Assembly (NCBI RefSeq): GCF_034931305.1
Contig: NZ_JAYGHY010000009.1
Span: 18,284-82,283 of the forward strand
DNA length: 64,000 nt
Reading direction: 5' to 3'
From: Cyanobium gracile_A
GTDB lineage: Bacteria > Cyanobacteriota > Cyanobacteriia > PCC-6307 > Cyanobiaceae
The first letter of the stretch is position 1; the number at the start of each line of letters is the position of its first letter. The position numbers and the translations under genes were made by a program. The notes under the pieces were generated by a model that had not been told where the DNA came from, did no database searches, and saw nothing but the letters and a program-made list of their open reading frames with translations. Below, one piece after another: positions 17,570-26,211 of this stretch.

Positions 17570-19056
17570 TCCAGCAGCCAGCGCACCACCGCCCAGGTGG
17601 CCAGGCTGTCGTCCTGGTTGTAGCGGAAGATGCGTTGCAGCTTGCGTGCCAGGGCGTCCCGGCTCGGACGCCGCGGCCCGCCGGAACCCTCCCGCCACTG
17701 GCGCCACCAGAGCAGGCAGCGGGCGCCGTCGACCCCTTTCTGGCTCCAACTGAAGCCCAGCCAGCCCGCCACGGCTTTCAGCCCGTAGCTGTTCACCGGC
17801 AGCAGCCAGTGGCGACGCAGCCGCTGATGCACGTCCACCAGCCGGGCCCGCAACCGCTCCCGCTCCGCCTCGCTGGCTCCCTGGCGCTCGGCCAGGCGCA
17901 GCAGGGAGACCGATTCGGTCTCGCCGTAGTGGAGGACGGGCCAATCGGGATAGCGGGCCAGCAGGGTGCTCAGGCGCCGCCAGAGAAGAGCCTCCCCGTG
18001 CTCGTGCAGGGCCATCAGGGGCTGGTAGCGGCCCAGGATCTCCCCCGGGCCAGGGGCCTCAGGCCAGCGACCGTCCACCCCGCGCTCCAGCCGCACCAAG
18101 CCGTGCAGGAAGTCATCGCGGGCATCGGGGTCGGACTCGATGTCGTAGAGGAGCACGCCGGGGGCCGCCGCCAGCTCGGGCAGGGCCGGGCCGGCCGCCT
18201 CGCCGCTGCGCCGGGGCACGCCCTCCTGCTGCACCCTGGCCTGGGCCACCAGCTTGGGGGCCACCTCGCGGTGCTGCTCGCTGTGCACGGCCATGTCCTC
18301 GGCCAGCCGGTCCGGATCGGCCGCCGCCAGCTGGTCGAGGCTGGCGATGCCCAGCTCCAGCAACAGTTCGCGGCGCTTGCCGCCGATGCCGCTCACCTCG
18401 CTCAGGTGCCCCTCGGCGGCCGCGACCCGGTCACAGGCCCCGCGCCAGCTGCAGAGGGTGCATTTCTTGCGATCACTGACCAGGGGCGGCGGCTCGCGGC
18501 GGACCAGTTCGAGGGCCAGCCGCTCCAGGCTCTCGTCGAGTTGACGCTGCAGCGAGCCTCCGAGGGCCAGCCGCTCCCGCTCCAACCCCCGGTCGGCCCC
18601 CGCCACCACCAGGCCATGGGACACCGGGGCCCGTTGGTGCTCCGCCAGCAACCGCCCCCAGAGGGCGAGCAAGACGCGGTGTTCACGGGTGAGTCGCCGG
18701 CCCTGGCGGGCCAGCACCGGCCGGTAGCTGTGGTCACCCCAGCGGCTGGGCTCCTCGACCCGCTCCAGCAGGCTCGGGTGGGCTTCCAGCCGCAGGCCGC
18801 GGGGGCCGGTCCCCACCAGCCGCAGACCCACCACACCGGGCGCACCGGCCCGGCAGGCCGCCTCCCCGTGGCCGGGGCGCTGCGGCAACAGGCTCTGGAA
18901 ACTGCGCAACTGATCGTCGAGGGCCAGGGCGCGATGGGCGCTCCACGACCGCTGCTCGGACGGACCGTGGAGGTCGAGCCAGGCCCGCCGCCGGCAGCGC
19001 ACCCAGCTGCGCAGCAGGCGGTCGGTGAGGACGGGAGCGTCCGGGGACTGGGGCAT
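17515..19056 (-). CDS. TM0106-family RecB-like nuclease
   Basis: This 513-residue protein matches the TM0106 RecB-like family: an N-terminal RecB/Cas4-type nuclease half and a C-terminal RNase H-like (YprB-type) half with LLYDIESDPDARDDFLHG near residue 300. A Cys cluster CTLCSWRGAC near residue 200, plus Cys near residue 20 (VRCRRRAW), could bind an Fe-S cluster as in Cas4/AddB. A helix-hairpin-helix-like SGIGGKRRELLLELG lies between. It is likely a DNA repair or processing nuclease, and no CRISPR array is nearby. The tail ends in a run of prolines encoded within the ygfZ overlap. Confidence 0.85.
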   Translation of the reverse strand: MPQSPDAPVLTDRLLRSWVRCRRRAWLDLHGPSEQRSWSAHRALALDDQLRSFQSLLPQRPGHGEAACRAGAPGVVGLRLVGTGPRGLRLEAHPSLLERVEEPSRWGDHSYRPVLARQGRRLTREHRVLLALWGRLLAEHQRAPVSHGLVVAGADRGLERERLALGGSLQRQLDESLERLALELVRREPPPLVSDRKKCTLCSWRGACDRVAAAEGHLSEVSGIGGKRRELLLELGIASLDQLAAADPDRLAEDMAVHSEQHREVAPKLVAQARVQQEGVPRRSGEAAGPALPELAAAPGVLLYDIESDPDARDDFLHGLVRLERGVDGRWPEAPGPGEILGRYQPLMALHEHGEALLWRRLSTLLARYPDWPVLHYGETESVSLLRLAERQGASEAERERLRARLVDVHQRLRRHWLLPVNSYGLKAVAGWLGFSWSQKGVDGARCLLWWRQWREGSGGPRRPSRDALARKLQRIFRYNQDDSLATWAVVRWLLDQDALPPPPPPPAPTGGD

Positions 19057-19171
19057 GGGCTGCAGGCTAGGGGGGCCGGTGGCCTGCCATCAGGCCGGCA
19101 CCCGCCCCAGCCAACCGCAGGGGCGAGCCTGCTACGACCGGCGTGCCCCTTCCTTGCGTCCGCGCCGCGCC

Positions 19172-20641
19172 ATGGCCTCCGCCCCCCTGCCCCTTGAGGC
19201 CGGACCGATCCACTTCGGCACCGATGGCTGGCGGGGCATCCTCGGCGTCGACATCACCATGGAGCGGCTGCTGCCGGTGGCCGCCGCCGCCGCCAGGGAG
19301 CTGGCCGCCAGCGCCCCGGCGGGCCTGGCCAGCCGGGAGGTGGTGATCGGCTACGACCGGCGCTTCCTGGCCCCGGAGCTGGCCGAAGCCATCGGCGCCG
19401 CCGTGCGGGGGGCCGATCTGGTGCCGCTGCTGGCGGCCAGCCCCGTGCCCACGCCGGCCTGCAGCTGGGCGGTGGTGGAGCGCAAGGCCCTGGGGGCCCT
19501 GGTGATCACCGCCAGCCACAACCCGGCGGAATGGCTGGGCCTGAAAATCAAAGGCCCCTTCGGCGGCTCGGTGGAGGGCGACTTCACCGCCCGGGTGGAG
19601 CGGCGCCTGGCCGCCGGGGGCCTCAGCGTGCCGATCCCCGGCAGCACCGAGCGCTTCGATGCCATGGGCACCTACCTGGCCGGGCTCGGCGCCAAGATTG
19701 ACGCTGCGGCCCTGGTGCGGGGCCTGGCCACCATCGGTCTGCAGGTGATCGTGGATCCGATGCATGGCTCGGCCGCCGGGGGCCTGCCGGCCCTGCTGGG
19801 TGAAGAGGGCGCCTCCGCCGGTGTGATCAGGGAGATTCGCTCTGAGCGGGATCCCCTGTTCGGCGGCCACCCGCCCGAACCGCTGGCGCCCTACCTGGGG
19901 CAGCTGATCGCCGAGGTGCGCCAGGCCACGGCCGCCGGTCGGCCGGCGGTGGGCATCGTCTTCGATGGCGACGGCGACCGCATCGCCGCAGTGGACGAGC
20001 AGGGCCGCTTCTGCAGCACCCAGCTGCTGATGCCCCTGCTGATCGACCACCTGGCCAGGGCCCGCCGACTGGGGGGCCGCGTGGTCAAGACCGTGAGCGG
20101 CTCCGATCTGATGGCCCTGGTGGCGGCCGACCTGGGCCGGGAGGTGATCGAGATGCCGGTGGGGTTCAAGTACATCGCCGCCGAGATGCTGAGCAGCGAC
20201 GTGCTGGTGGGCGGAGAGGAATCGGGCGGGGTGGGCTTCGGCATCCACCTGCCGGAGCGGGATGCCCTGTTCGCGGCCCTGCTGCTGATCGAAGCCCTGG
20301 TGGAAGGGGGGCTGCCCCTTGGTGCCCGGCTGGCAGCCCTGCAGGAGCGCTGCGGTGGCGCCAGCGTCTACGACCGCCTCGACCTGCGCCTGCCGGACAT
20401 GGCCAGCCGCAGCCGGCTGGAGGCGCTCCTGGCCAAAGATCCGCCGCAGCAGGTGGCCGGTGCTGCGGTGCTGGAGGTGAACCGCACCGATGGCGTCAAG
20501 CTGCGCATGGGCCCAAGCCACTGGCTGATGCTGCGCTTCTCCGGCACCGAGCCCCTGCTGCGCCTCTACTGCGAAGCCCCCGACGCCGATCGGGTGCAGG
20601 CGGTGCTGGCCTGGGCGCTTCAGCTGGCGGAAGCCATCTGA
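19172..20641 (+). CDS. Phosphoglucomutase/phosphomannomutase family protein
   Basis: This alpha-D-phosphohexomutase moves phosphate between C6 and C1 of a hexose phosphate. The 489-residue protein from ATG 19172 begins with FGTDGWRG. The phosphoserine is S115 in TASHNP, the Mg2+ site is D265-G-D-G-D-R270, the sugar-specificity loop is GGEESGG near 350, and the phosphate-binding loop is RFSGTEP near 465. An earlier in-frame start at 19025 lies inside the divergent nuclease gene. The GEESGG loop does not decide between glucose, mannose and glucosamine. The stop overlaps the rdgB start by one base (TGATG), suggesting translational coupling. Confidence 0.93.
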   Translation: MASAPLPLEAGPIHFGTDGWRGILGVDITMERLLPVAAAAARELAASAPAGLASREVVIGYDRRFLAPELAEAIGAAVRGADLVPLLAASPVPTPACSWAVVERKALGALVITASHNPAEWLGLKIKGPFGGSVEGDFTARVERRLAAGGLSVPIPGSTERFDAMGTYLAGLGAKIDAAALVRGLATIGLQVIVDPMHGSAAGGLPALLGEEGASAGVIREIRSERDPLFGGHPPEPLAPYLGQLIAEVRQATAAGRPAVGIVFDGDGDRIAAVDEQGRFCSTQLLMPLLIDHLARARRLGGRVVKTVSGSDLMALVAADLGREVIEMPVGFKYIAAEMLSSDVLVGGEESGGVGFGIHLPERDALFAALLLIEALVEGGLPLGARLAALQERCGGASVYDRLDLRLPDMASRSRLEALLAKDPPQQVAGAAVLEVNRTDGVKLRMGPSHWLMLRFSGTEPLLRLYCEAPDADRVQAVLAWALQLAEAI

Positions 20642-21273
20642 TGGCCGGCCCACTGGAGCCCACCGTGCTGGTGATCGCCAGCGGCAATGCCGGCAAGATC
20701 AGGGAGTTCGCCCATCTGCTGGTCTCCCTGCCCTTGGCAGTGCGGCCCCAGCCCGACGGCCTGGACGTGGAGGAAACGGGCACCAGCTTCGCCGCCAATG
20801 CTCGGCTGAAGGCCGAAGCGGTGGCCCGCGCCACCGGCCAGTGGGCCCTGGCCGACGACTCGGGCCTGGCGGTGGCGGCCCTGGGCGGCGCACCCGGGGT
20901 GCATTCGGCCCGCTATGCCGACAGCGACCCCGCCCGGATCGCCCGGCTGCTGAGCGAACTGGGCGCAGCCGATCAGCAACGACAGGCGCAGGGCCTTCCA
21001 TCCGATCGCCGAGCCGCCTTCGTGGCCGCCCTGGCGGTGGCCGATCCCAGCGGAGCGATCCGGCTGGAGGTGGAGGGCCGCTGCGAGGGGGTGATCCTGG
21101 AGGCTCCGAGGGGCAGCGGCGGCTTCGGCTACGACCCGGTGTTCTTCGTGCCGGAGACGGGCCTGAGCTACGCCGAGATGGACAAGGGCCTCAAGGGCCG
21201 GATCGGTCACCGGGGCAGGGCCTTCGCCCTGCTGGAGCCGGAGCTGAAAAACCTGCTGTTACGGCCCACTTGA
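20641..21273 (+). CDS. rdgB: XTP/dITP diphosphatase
   Basis: RdgB/HAM1 hydrolyses non-canonical purine triphosphates (XTP, dITP) to monophosphates and keeps deaminated bases out of DNA. The 210 residues show the N-terminal SGNAGKIREF, catalytic-site DDSGLAV near residue 79, PGVHSARY near 90-97, GGFGYDPVF near 160-168 and the final GHRGRAF. The ATG overlaps the upstream TGA by one base. Downstream the sequence becomes much more AT-rich and enters the broken glycosyltransferase gene. Confidence 0.95.
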   Translation: MAGPLEPTVLVIASGNAGKIREFAHLLVSLPLAVRPQPDGLDVEETGTSFAANARLKAEAVARATGQWALADDSGLAVAALGGAPGVHSARYADSDPARIARLLSELGAADQQRQAQGLPSDRRAAFVAALAVADPSGAIRLEVEGRCEGVILEAPRGSGGFGYDPVFFVPETGLSYAEMDKGLKGRIGHRGRAFALLEPELKNLLLRPT

Positions 21274-21411
21274 GCGGCAGAAGCTCTCTCGCCTCCAGCT
21301 GATCATCAACGTTCATTGGCAAGATGTCTTAAGCCAACCATCCCTTGCGAATGTGATCACCTAATCAGTTAACATTTCACCAATGATTTGCCTTTGCGGA
21401 GGCCAAGGCCT

Positions 21412-22230
21412 ATGCCAATCCCCAAGATCATTCACCAGACATTTGATGCCTACCATAGACTCCCAGACTCGCTGAAAGAGAACTGCAAGGCCATTGCAGC
21501 CATGAACAGTGATTGCGAGTATCGCTTTTACGAAGAGAAGGAGATTACCACTCTCATCCAGAACAACTTCGGGGACGATGTCTATGGGCGATACAAACGC
21601 ATCAATCCATCCTTCGCAGCGGCCAGGTCAGACCTCTTTCGCTACCTTTGCATCTACACCTGAGGAGGTGTTTATCTCGACGTCAAAGCGGATGTGCGCA
21701 GGCCCATTTTTCAATCCATTCGTCCAGACGACCACTACATTTTATCCCATTGGGACCAATCCGAAGGCAGTGCCCATGTCGGCTGGGGCAGTCATCCAGA
21801 GCTGGACGGCGCCCGCTCATTCCAGCAATGGGTGCTGATGGCCTCACCACGTCATCCCTTTCTGGCTGCCGTCATCGCCACCGTCCTGAAACGCATCGAT
21901 GACTTCGACGCCTTTCAGTACGTTCGCAACTCCTGGTCAGCTGTGATCCATACCACCGGCGAGGAGCCCTACACAAAAGCCATCCTCAACGTGATGGATC
22001 AGCATCCCCATCGGCTTGTCAGCATGGAACGGGATTTCGACATCGCCTACAGCATCTTTGGCTCCAGTGGACGCGATGTGTTTCATCATCAAAAACTTTA
22101 TTCGAGTTACGCCCTTCAGACAGCTCCTCTGATTCGGCAGAAATGGCCTCTCTCGTGGTTCTTCTCCCTGATCAGTGGGCTCCGCCAGTTATCAAGAGCA
22201 GCCAAGTCCATACTGGCTGCAGAACAGTGA
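21412..22230 (+). pseudogene. GT32-like glycosyltransferase with an in-frame TGA
   Basis: Both halves lie in one reading frame and together form a mannosyl/galactosyltransferase-like protein of about 272 residues with the DxD-sugar (GT32/Gly_transf_sug) pattern. The front half has IPKIIHQTF and FAAARSDLFRYLCIYT. It stops at TGA 21661-21663, then continues GGVYLDVKADV, which holds the expected metal-binding acidic motif. The stop falls exactly where relatives have a single residue before GG(I/V)YLD. The ATG at 21412 is preceded by GGAGG about nine bases upstream. No frameshift is needed to restore the gene. GC is lower than in neighbouring core genes, suggesting acquisition. Confidence 0.85.
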
Positions 22231-22335
22231 CGTTCATCACCATCTGAACCAAAGACATGATGGGATAACGAAGAGGTTGGCCTGCTTGTTGCCACCGTGC
22301 TCCTCGTGCGCCACCCGGTCTGGACCGCGGGCCGG

Positions 22336-22632
22336 TCAGGCGATCCGAATGTCACCAACCGAAGGGATCCACCCCTGGAGCTGCCAGGTCACACAGCCAC
22401 TGAGGATCATTGGATCCTGCAACACAAACGCTTCGGCAGCCGCATGATCCTCAGCCTGAAAAATCATCAGACCACCACCACCAGGTCGGCCTCCGGCATC
22501 CACGAGATAACCACTGCTGACAAGCTCGCCGCGGCTTCGGAGCTCACTCACCCACGCCAGATGCGCCCGGAGATGGGGCGTCACCAACTCACGGGGCTGG
22601 CAGAAGACTTCGGTCTTGATGAACCAGGCCAT
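22336..22632 (-). CDS. YciI-like protein
   Basis: This 98-residue protein resembles the YciI/YCII small ferredoxin-like fold. It begins WFIKTEVFCQPRE, contains LRAHLAWVSELRSRGELVSSGYL with the typical His, and a GGLMIFQAEDHAAAEAFVLQDP block where relatives have the helix and DPF motif. Function in the family is mostly unknown and no metal or substrate can be assigned. It stands alone, convergent with the broken glycosyltransferase and divergent from the Nif11-like gene. Confidence 0.8.
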   Translation of the reverse strand: MAWFIKTEVFCQPRELVTPHLRAHLAWVSELRSRGELVSSGYLVDAGGRPGGGGLMIFQAEDHAAAEAFVLQDPMILSGCVTWQLQGWIPSVGDIRIA

Positions 22633-22715
22633 GATCTAAGCGTGACAGCACCATGAAATCGCTCGCACCGCCCAGAGGGAGTAGGAAGGAGACGGACGAT
22701 CGAACGGACCACCCC

Positions 22716-22880
22716 ATGTCGAAATCTCAGCTCAACGCCTTTTTGACGAAGGTGGCAGCGGATCCAGCCCTCAAAGCCAGGGTGGACGCCGCTGCCGACT
22801 CCGATGCCGTTGTGGCGATCGCCCTGAGCGAAGGCCACCTTTTCTCTCCCGCCACCCTCAAACGGTCCGAACGGGGCTGA
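22716..22880 (+). CDS. Short Nif11-domain peptide
   Basis: From ATG 22716 a 54-residue protein fits the Nif11 leader-like domain: SKSQLNAFLTKVAADPALKARVDAAADSDAVVAIA is the usual two-helix pattern (quoted in part), followed by GHLFSPATLK. In RiPP precursors this domain is a leader ending in a double Gly and followed by a core. Here the protein ends at SERG with no GG site and no core, and no lanthipeptide synthetase or protease/transporter gene is in view. An upstream in-frame start at 22653 adds 21 unlikely residues. It is probably a stand-alone Nif11-like protein. Confidence 0.75.
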   Translation: MSKSQLNAFLTKVAADPALKARVDAAADSDAVVAIALSEGHLFSPATLKRSERG

Positions 22881-22910
22881 ACCGCGGAACGCCCCTGGCG
22901 CAGGGCTGAC

Positions 22911-24392
22911 TCAGGCCGCCACCCAGCTGCCATGCAGACCGTGGGGAATCGCCAGGGGCAGCTCCACCAGCGCCTGCTCCTCCATGGTGGCGGCATCCAG
23001 CACCACCAGATCGCTGGCGCTGCGAGCTCCGTTCCAGAACAGGCCCAGCACCCAGCCGTCATCCTCGGCGGTCGCTCCGGGCCGCGGCACCATGATCGGC
23101 TCACTGACGAAGCCCCTTGGCGCCGCGCTCCAGACCCGCGTTTCCCCACCCTGGAGATCGAGCTTCATCAGAGCCTGGAGCGGATCGTTGCCCCTCTCCC
23201 TCTCGGCCACCGCCATCCAGGCGTAGCGGCTCTCGAGCCCCACCCGAGCCGGGGCGACCATGGCAAATTCGCAGGTGCGCTCACTCAGCCGCGTGGCGGT
23301 CACCGTGCCACTGACGAGATCCAATCGGCAACGCTCCAGCAACCCCTCCGGGATGCGATCGAAATCCACTTCTCTGTAGTCCTGGTCGGGGCCGATGGAA
23401 GGGAAATCGGCGTAATAGATGCTGTCAACCACCACAGCATCACCGTCTTCCCAGGCATTGAGGTGGTGGAACACGAATCCCTCGGGAGCTTCCAGGACCC
23501 GTGGCTCCTGGCCGGCGAAGGCCCCGTCCTGGCGGGGAATCAACCAGAACTGGCCCCTGGCGCCGGCGCGGGACTTCAGACACTGGGCGGCCCCTTTACG
23601 GCCGAGCACATAGGGGAGGGGGTTGAAATCAATCGCGTTCTGCAGGAACACCGCCCAGTTGGGAGTGATGGCAAAGTCGTGCAGGAAGGCGAAGCCAGGG
23701 AAGCTGTGGCTGGAGTCGGCCAGCAGGGTGCCCGCCTCAGAACCTTCAGCCGCGAACTCCATCAGACGCACCGTGCTGCGCGGTCCGGCCTTGACACCGA
23801 AGGTCACCATCCGGGGGGCACCGTGGTGGCCGGGGTCGAAGCGGGGGTGGGCACTGAAGGCCTCACCGGACTTGAGGACCCCATCCAGCAGGGTCAGGCC
23901 CCGCGTTTCGAGGCTGAGCGGATCCAGCGCATGGGGAGAGCTGGCTTCCCAGAGGGCGAGGAGCTGGTCGCCGAGCCTCACCACATGGGTGTTGGCGATG
24001 TTCTTGAGCCGCAGGTCAAAGGCATTGGCCAAGGCCCCACCAGGCTTGGGTGTGCCGAACACGCCGCGGTACAGATAGGTGCCGGCCTTCTCCTCCGCCA
24101 ACCAGCCCTCCGTGCGCACGAAGCGGTTGGTGAGCAGGGCGCCGCCGGCGCTGAACCGCAGGGCGGTGATCATCCCGTCGCCATCGAAGGGGTGATGGAC
24201 CCAATGGCCGCCCCGTTCCAGCCGGCCAGGACCATTGCGGTAGAGGGTGCCGCACAACTCGGCGGGGATGGTGCCCCGGCTGGCCACCAAGGGCGCCTCA
24301 GTCAGCTCTTCGCTGACATTGCCGAAGGAACTGGCCCAGTCGGAGCGGTCGTAGGCAGGCGAAGCCGCGCCAGCAGGGGAAGCAACGGTCAT
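22911..24392 (-). CDS. Carotenoid oxygenase (apocarotenoid-cleaving) family protein
   Basis: This 493-residue protein belongs to the RPE65/carotenoid cleavage dioxygenase family, seven-bladed propellers that cleave carotenoids or apocarotenals with a four-His Fe(II) centre. Candidate iron ligands appear in order as His in FSAHPRFDP (near 181), FLHDFAIT (near 238), FHHLNAWE (near 312) and the final HGLHGSW (near 488). Near the N-terminus, LYRNGPGRLERGGHWVHHPFDGDGM is the standard entry block (quoted in part). It could give retinal or another apocarotenoid product. No microbial rhodopsin is in this window. Confidence 0.9.
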   Translation of the reverse strand: MTVASPAGAASPAYDRSDWASSFGNVSEELTEAPLVASRGTIPAELCGTLYRNGPGRLERGGHWVHHPFDGDGMITALRFSAGGALLTNRFVRTEGWLAEEKAGTYLYRGVFGTPKPGGALANAFDLRLKNIANTHVVRLGDQLLALWEASSPHALDPLSLETRGLTLLDGVLKSGEAFSAHPRFDPGHHGAPRMVTFGVKAGPRSTVRLMEFAAEGSEAGTLLADSSHSFPGFAFLHDFAITPNWAVFLQNAIDFNPLPYVLGRKGAAQCLKSRAGARGQFWLIPRQDGAFAGQEPRVLEAPEGFVFHHLNAWEDGDAVVVDSIYYADFPSIGPDQDYREVDFDRIPEGLLERCRLDLVSGTVTATRLSERTCEFAMVAPARVGLESRYAWMAVAERERGNDPLQALMKLDLQGGETRVWSAAPRGFVSEPIMVPRPGATAEDDGWVLGLFWNGARSASDLVVLDAATMEEQALVELPLAIPHGLHGSWVAA

Positions 24393-24478
24393 CGGGTCAG
24401 CCCACGGAAAGAACAGCGCCAGGCGCTGGTCCGATTATCACGTAACGGAGTGTGAAGGTGTGGGCGGCCGTCCCGACC

Positions 24479-24637
24479 TCAGGCCTCGCAGGGCAGCTCC
24501 ACCGCCGGGCAGGGGGGCTGGGAAGCCGCACAAGGGGCCTCCTGAACCTGACTCGGCAGACAGTCGGCCGCCTGGGCCGGAGCGGCCATGGCGACGGTGG
24601 CCGCGAGACCGGCAACGAGCGCAAAAAGGGGTCGCAT
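24479..24637 (-). CDS. 52-residue secreted cysteine-bearing peptide
   Basis: A short minus-strand frame from ATG at 24637-24635 to TGA at 24481-24479 encodes 52 residues. Residues 1-24 form a clean signal peptide (basic MRP start, hydrophobic Leu/Ala/Val core, AQA-A cleavage site). The roughly 28-residue mature part has four Cys, CLPSQVQEAPCAASQPPC then PCEA, rich in Pro and acidic residues. It would be a small, possibly disulphide-bonded periplasmic or secreted peptide. The signal sequence supports a real gene. No family is recognised. It lies between the carotenoid oxygenase (86 bases away) and hisB, all on the minus strand. Confidence 0.65.
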   Translation of the reverse strand: MRPLFALVAGLAATVAMAAPAQAADCLPSQVQEAPCAASQPPCPAVELPCEA

Positions 24638-24661
24638 GGGTCTGGATCGGATCAACGAATG

Positions 24662-25351
24662 CTAATCGCCAACAGCCGGATTGCCTCCCGCACCGGCCCG
24701 CTCCAGCACCCCCTTGCTGCTGGGCACGGCGCCGCCGCGGCGTGGATCAATCTCCACCGCCTGGTTAAGGGCGCGGGAGAACGCCTTGAAGCAGGCTTCG
24801 ACGATGTGGTGGGAGTTCACCCCCGCCAGTTGGCGGATGTGGAGGGTGAGGCCGGCGTTGTTGGCCACCGCCACGAAGAACTCCCGCACCAGTTCGGTGT
24901 CATAGGTGCCGATGCGCTGGGCCGGGATGGCCAGGTCGTAACTGAGGTGGGGCCGGCCGGAGCAGTCGAGGGCCACCTGCACAAGGGCCTCATCCAGGGG
25001 AGCCAGGAAGTGGCCGAACCGCCGGATGCCCCGCCGGTCGGCCAGGGCCTGGGCGAGGGCCTGGCCCAGCGCGATGCCCACGTCCTCGTTGGTGTGGTGG
25101 TCGTCGATGTGGGTGTCGCCCCTGGCGGTGATCTCCAGATCGAGCAGACCGTGGCTGGCGAGCTGGTGGAGCATGTGGTCGAGAAAGGGGACGCCGGTGG
25201 CCACCTGGCAACGACCGGTGCCATCCAGATCCAGCGCGATGTGGACGTCCGTCTCGCCGGTGACGCGATGGATCTCGCCGGTGCGCGCAGGGCCGGTTCG
25301 CGAAGAGCTGATGGTCACGCGGGCGAAGGCGATGGGCCTGATCTGAATCAT
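24662..25351 (-). CDS. hisB: Imidazoleglycerol-phosphate dehydratase
   Basis: HisB dehydrates imidazole glycerol phosphate in histidine synthesis using a di-Mn site. From ATG at 25351 the protein has 229 residues. Metal-binding His clusters appear as FLDHMLHQLASHG at 57-68 and H81, H85, H86 in DTHIDDHHTNE, and are repeated near NSHHIVEACFKAF. Cyanobacterial HisB usually ends around the SSKGVL motif, but here about 13 further residues (ERAGAGGNPAVGD) follow. A much longer upstream frame runs antisense through the carbonic anhydrase gene and is rejected. Confidence 0.96.
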   Translation of the reverse strand: MIQIRPIAFARVTISSSRTGPARTGEIHRVTGETDVHIALDLDGTGRCQVATGVPFLDHMLHQLASHGLLDLEITARGDTHIDDHHTNEDVGIALGQALAQALADRRGIRRFGHFLAPLDEALVQVALDCSGRPHLSYDLAIPAQRIGTYDTELVREFFVAVANNAGLTLHIRQLAGVNSHHIVEACFKAFSRALNQAVEIDPRRGGAVPSSKGVLERAGAGGNPAVGD

Positions 25352-25445
25352 GCCAAAGCCCTCGCAGCCATGCCCTGACGACCGGAAGCGCCCATGGTGT
25401 GGAGCGCTACGGCACGGGGCCGCCGGGGATGGTGGTGTGGGCCGT

Positions 25446-26048
25446 ATGCCGACCTGTCCCGGTGCCGTCCTCGACCAGCTGCGCGCCGGGCACCAGCGCT
25501 TTCTCGACGGCCATTCGCTCCACCCCCACAGCGATCGCCTGCGGATGCTGGAGGTGGAAGCCGGCCAGAGTCCCGTAGCGGCCGTGCTGGGCTGCGCCGA
25601 TTCACGGGTGCCGGTGGAGCTGCTGTTCGACACCGGCTTCGGCGATCTGTTCGTGGTGCGCAACGCCGGCACGATGAGCACCGTGGCCGCGATTGCCTCG
25701 TTGGAGTACGCCGTCAGCCACCTGGAGGTGCCGGTGATCGTGGTGCTGGGCCACGCCGCCTGCGGCGCTGTGGCGGCGGCCTTCGATCGGGAACTCAGCC
25801 TGACGCCGAGCCTGGCCCAGGTGGTGGGCCAGTTGCGCATGGAGCTGTTCAGCCTCGGCGGCGAAGACAACCTGGAAGAGGCCTGCCGCCACCACACCCT
25901 CAATGCGGCCCGCAACCTCGTCGATTCCAGCGTCATGCTCACCGACCGGCTTCGCTCCGGACGACTGCAGGTGGAAGCGGCTTACTACAACCTGCACACC
26001 ACCAGCATCGAATGGATGGGCGCCGTGATGGCGATGCCGCAGGGGTGA
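25446..26048 (+). CDS. Beta-class carbonic anhydrase
   Basis: The 200-residue protein interconverts CO2 and bicarbonate. Zinc ligands are C50 (GCADSR), H103 and C106 (GHAACG). The D52/R54 dyad of beta carbonic anhydrases is present, as is the conserved VRNAG at 71-75. It has no signal peptide, so it is cytosolic or carboxysome-associated; it lacks the long C-terminal extension of CcaA. I chose ATG 25446 because upstream codons (from 25350) overlap the hisB start. It is divergent from hisB and followed by a lower-GC glycosyltransferase gene, and both may be late arrivals between hisB and fabI. Confidence 0.92.
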   Translation: MPTCPGAVLDQLRAGHQRFLDGHSLHPHSDRLRMLEVEAGQSPVAAVLGCADSRVPVELLFDTGFGDLFVVRNAGTMSTVAAIASLEYAVSHLEVPVIVVLGHAACGAVAAAFDRELSLTPSLAQVVGQLRMELFSLGGEDNLEEACRHHTLNAARNLVDSSVMLTDRLRSGRLQVEAAYYNLHTTSIEWMGAVMAMPQG

Positions 26049-26211
26049 ATCATCGCCCCCGGAGCATCCTGGGGATCCATCATCCAGCGTCTGCCGGCAG
26101 CACGCGTGCATGCCACTTTCATCGCCCCTGGGGCGCTCAGCCGGCGCGCTGTCGATAGCGGGCCACCCAGTGCCTCCCCTACCCTTGGCGGAGGATGCCG
26201 TTCGGGATCCC

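Noticed and set aside
17515..19056. RecB/Cas4-like nuclease as part of a CRISPR or defence system
   Set aside because: No repeats, cas genes or other defence genes are near. The TM0106 family occurs alone in many genomes.
21661..21663. TGA in the glycosyltransferase as a selenocysteine codon
   Set aside because: The position is not a redox Cys site in the family, no SECIS-like hairpin is evident, and bacterial selenoprotein machinery is not expected in this lineage.
22716..22880. Complete RiPP biosynthetic cluster around the Nif11-like gene
   Set aside because: Neighbours are YciI-like, carotenoid oxygenase and hisB; no synthetase, protease or transporter is present and the peptide lacks a core.
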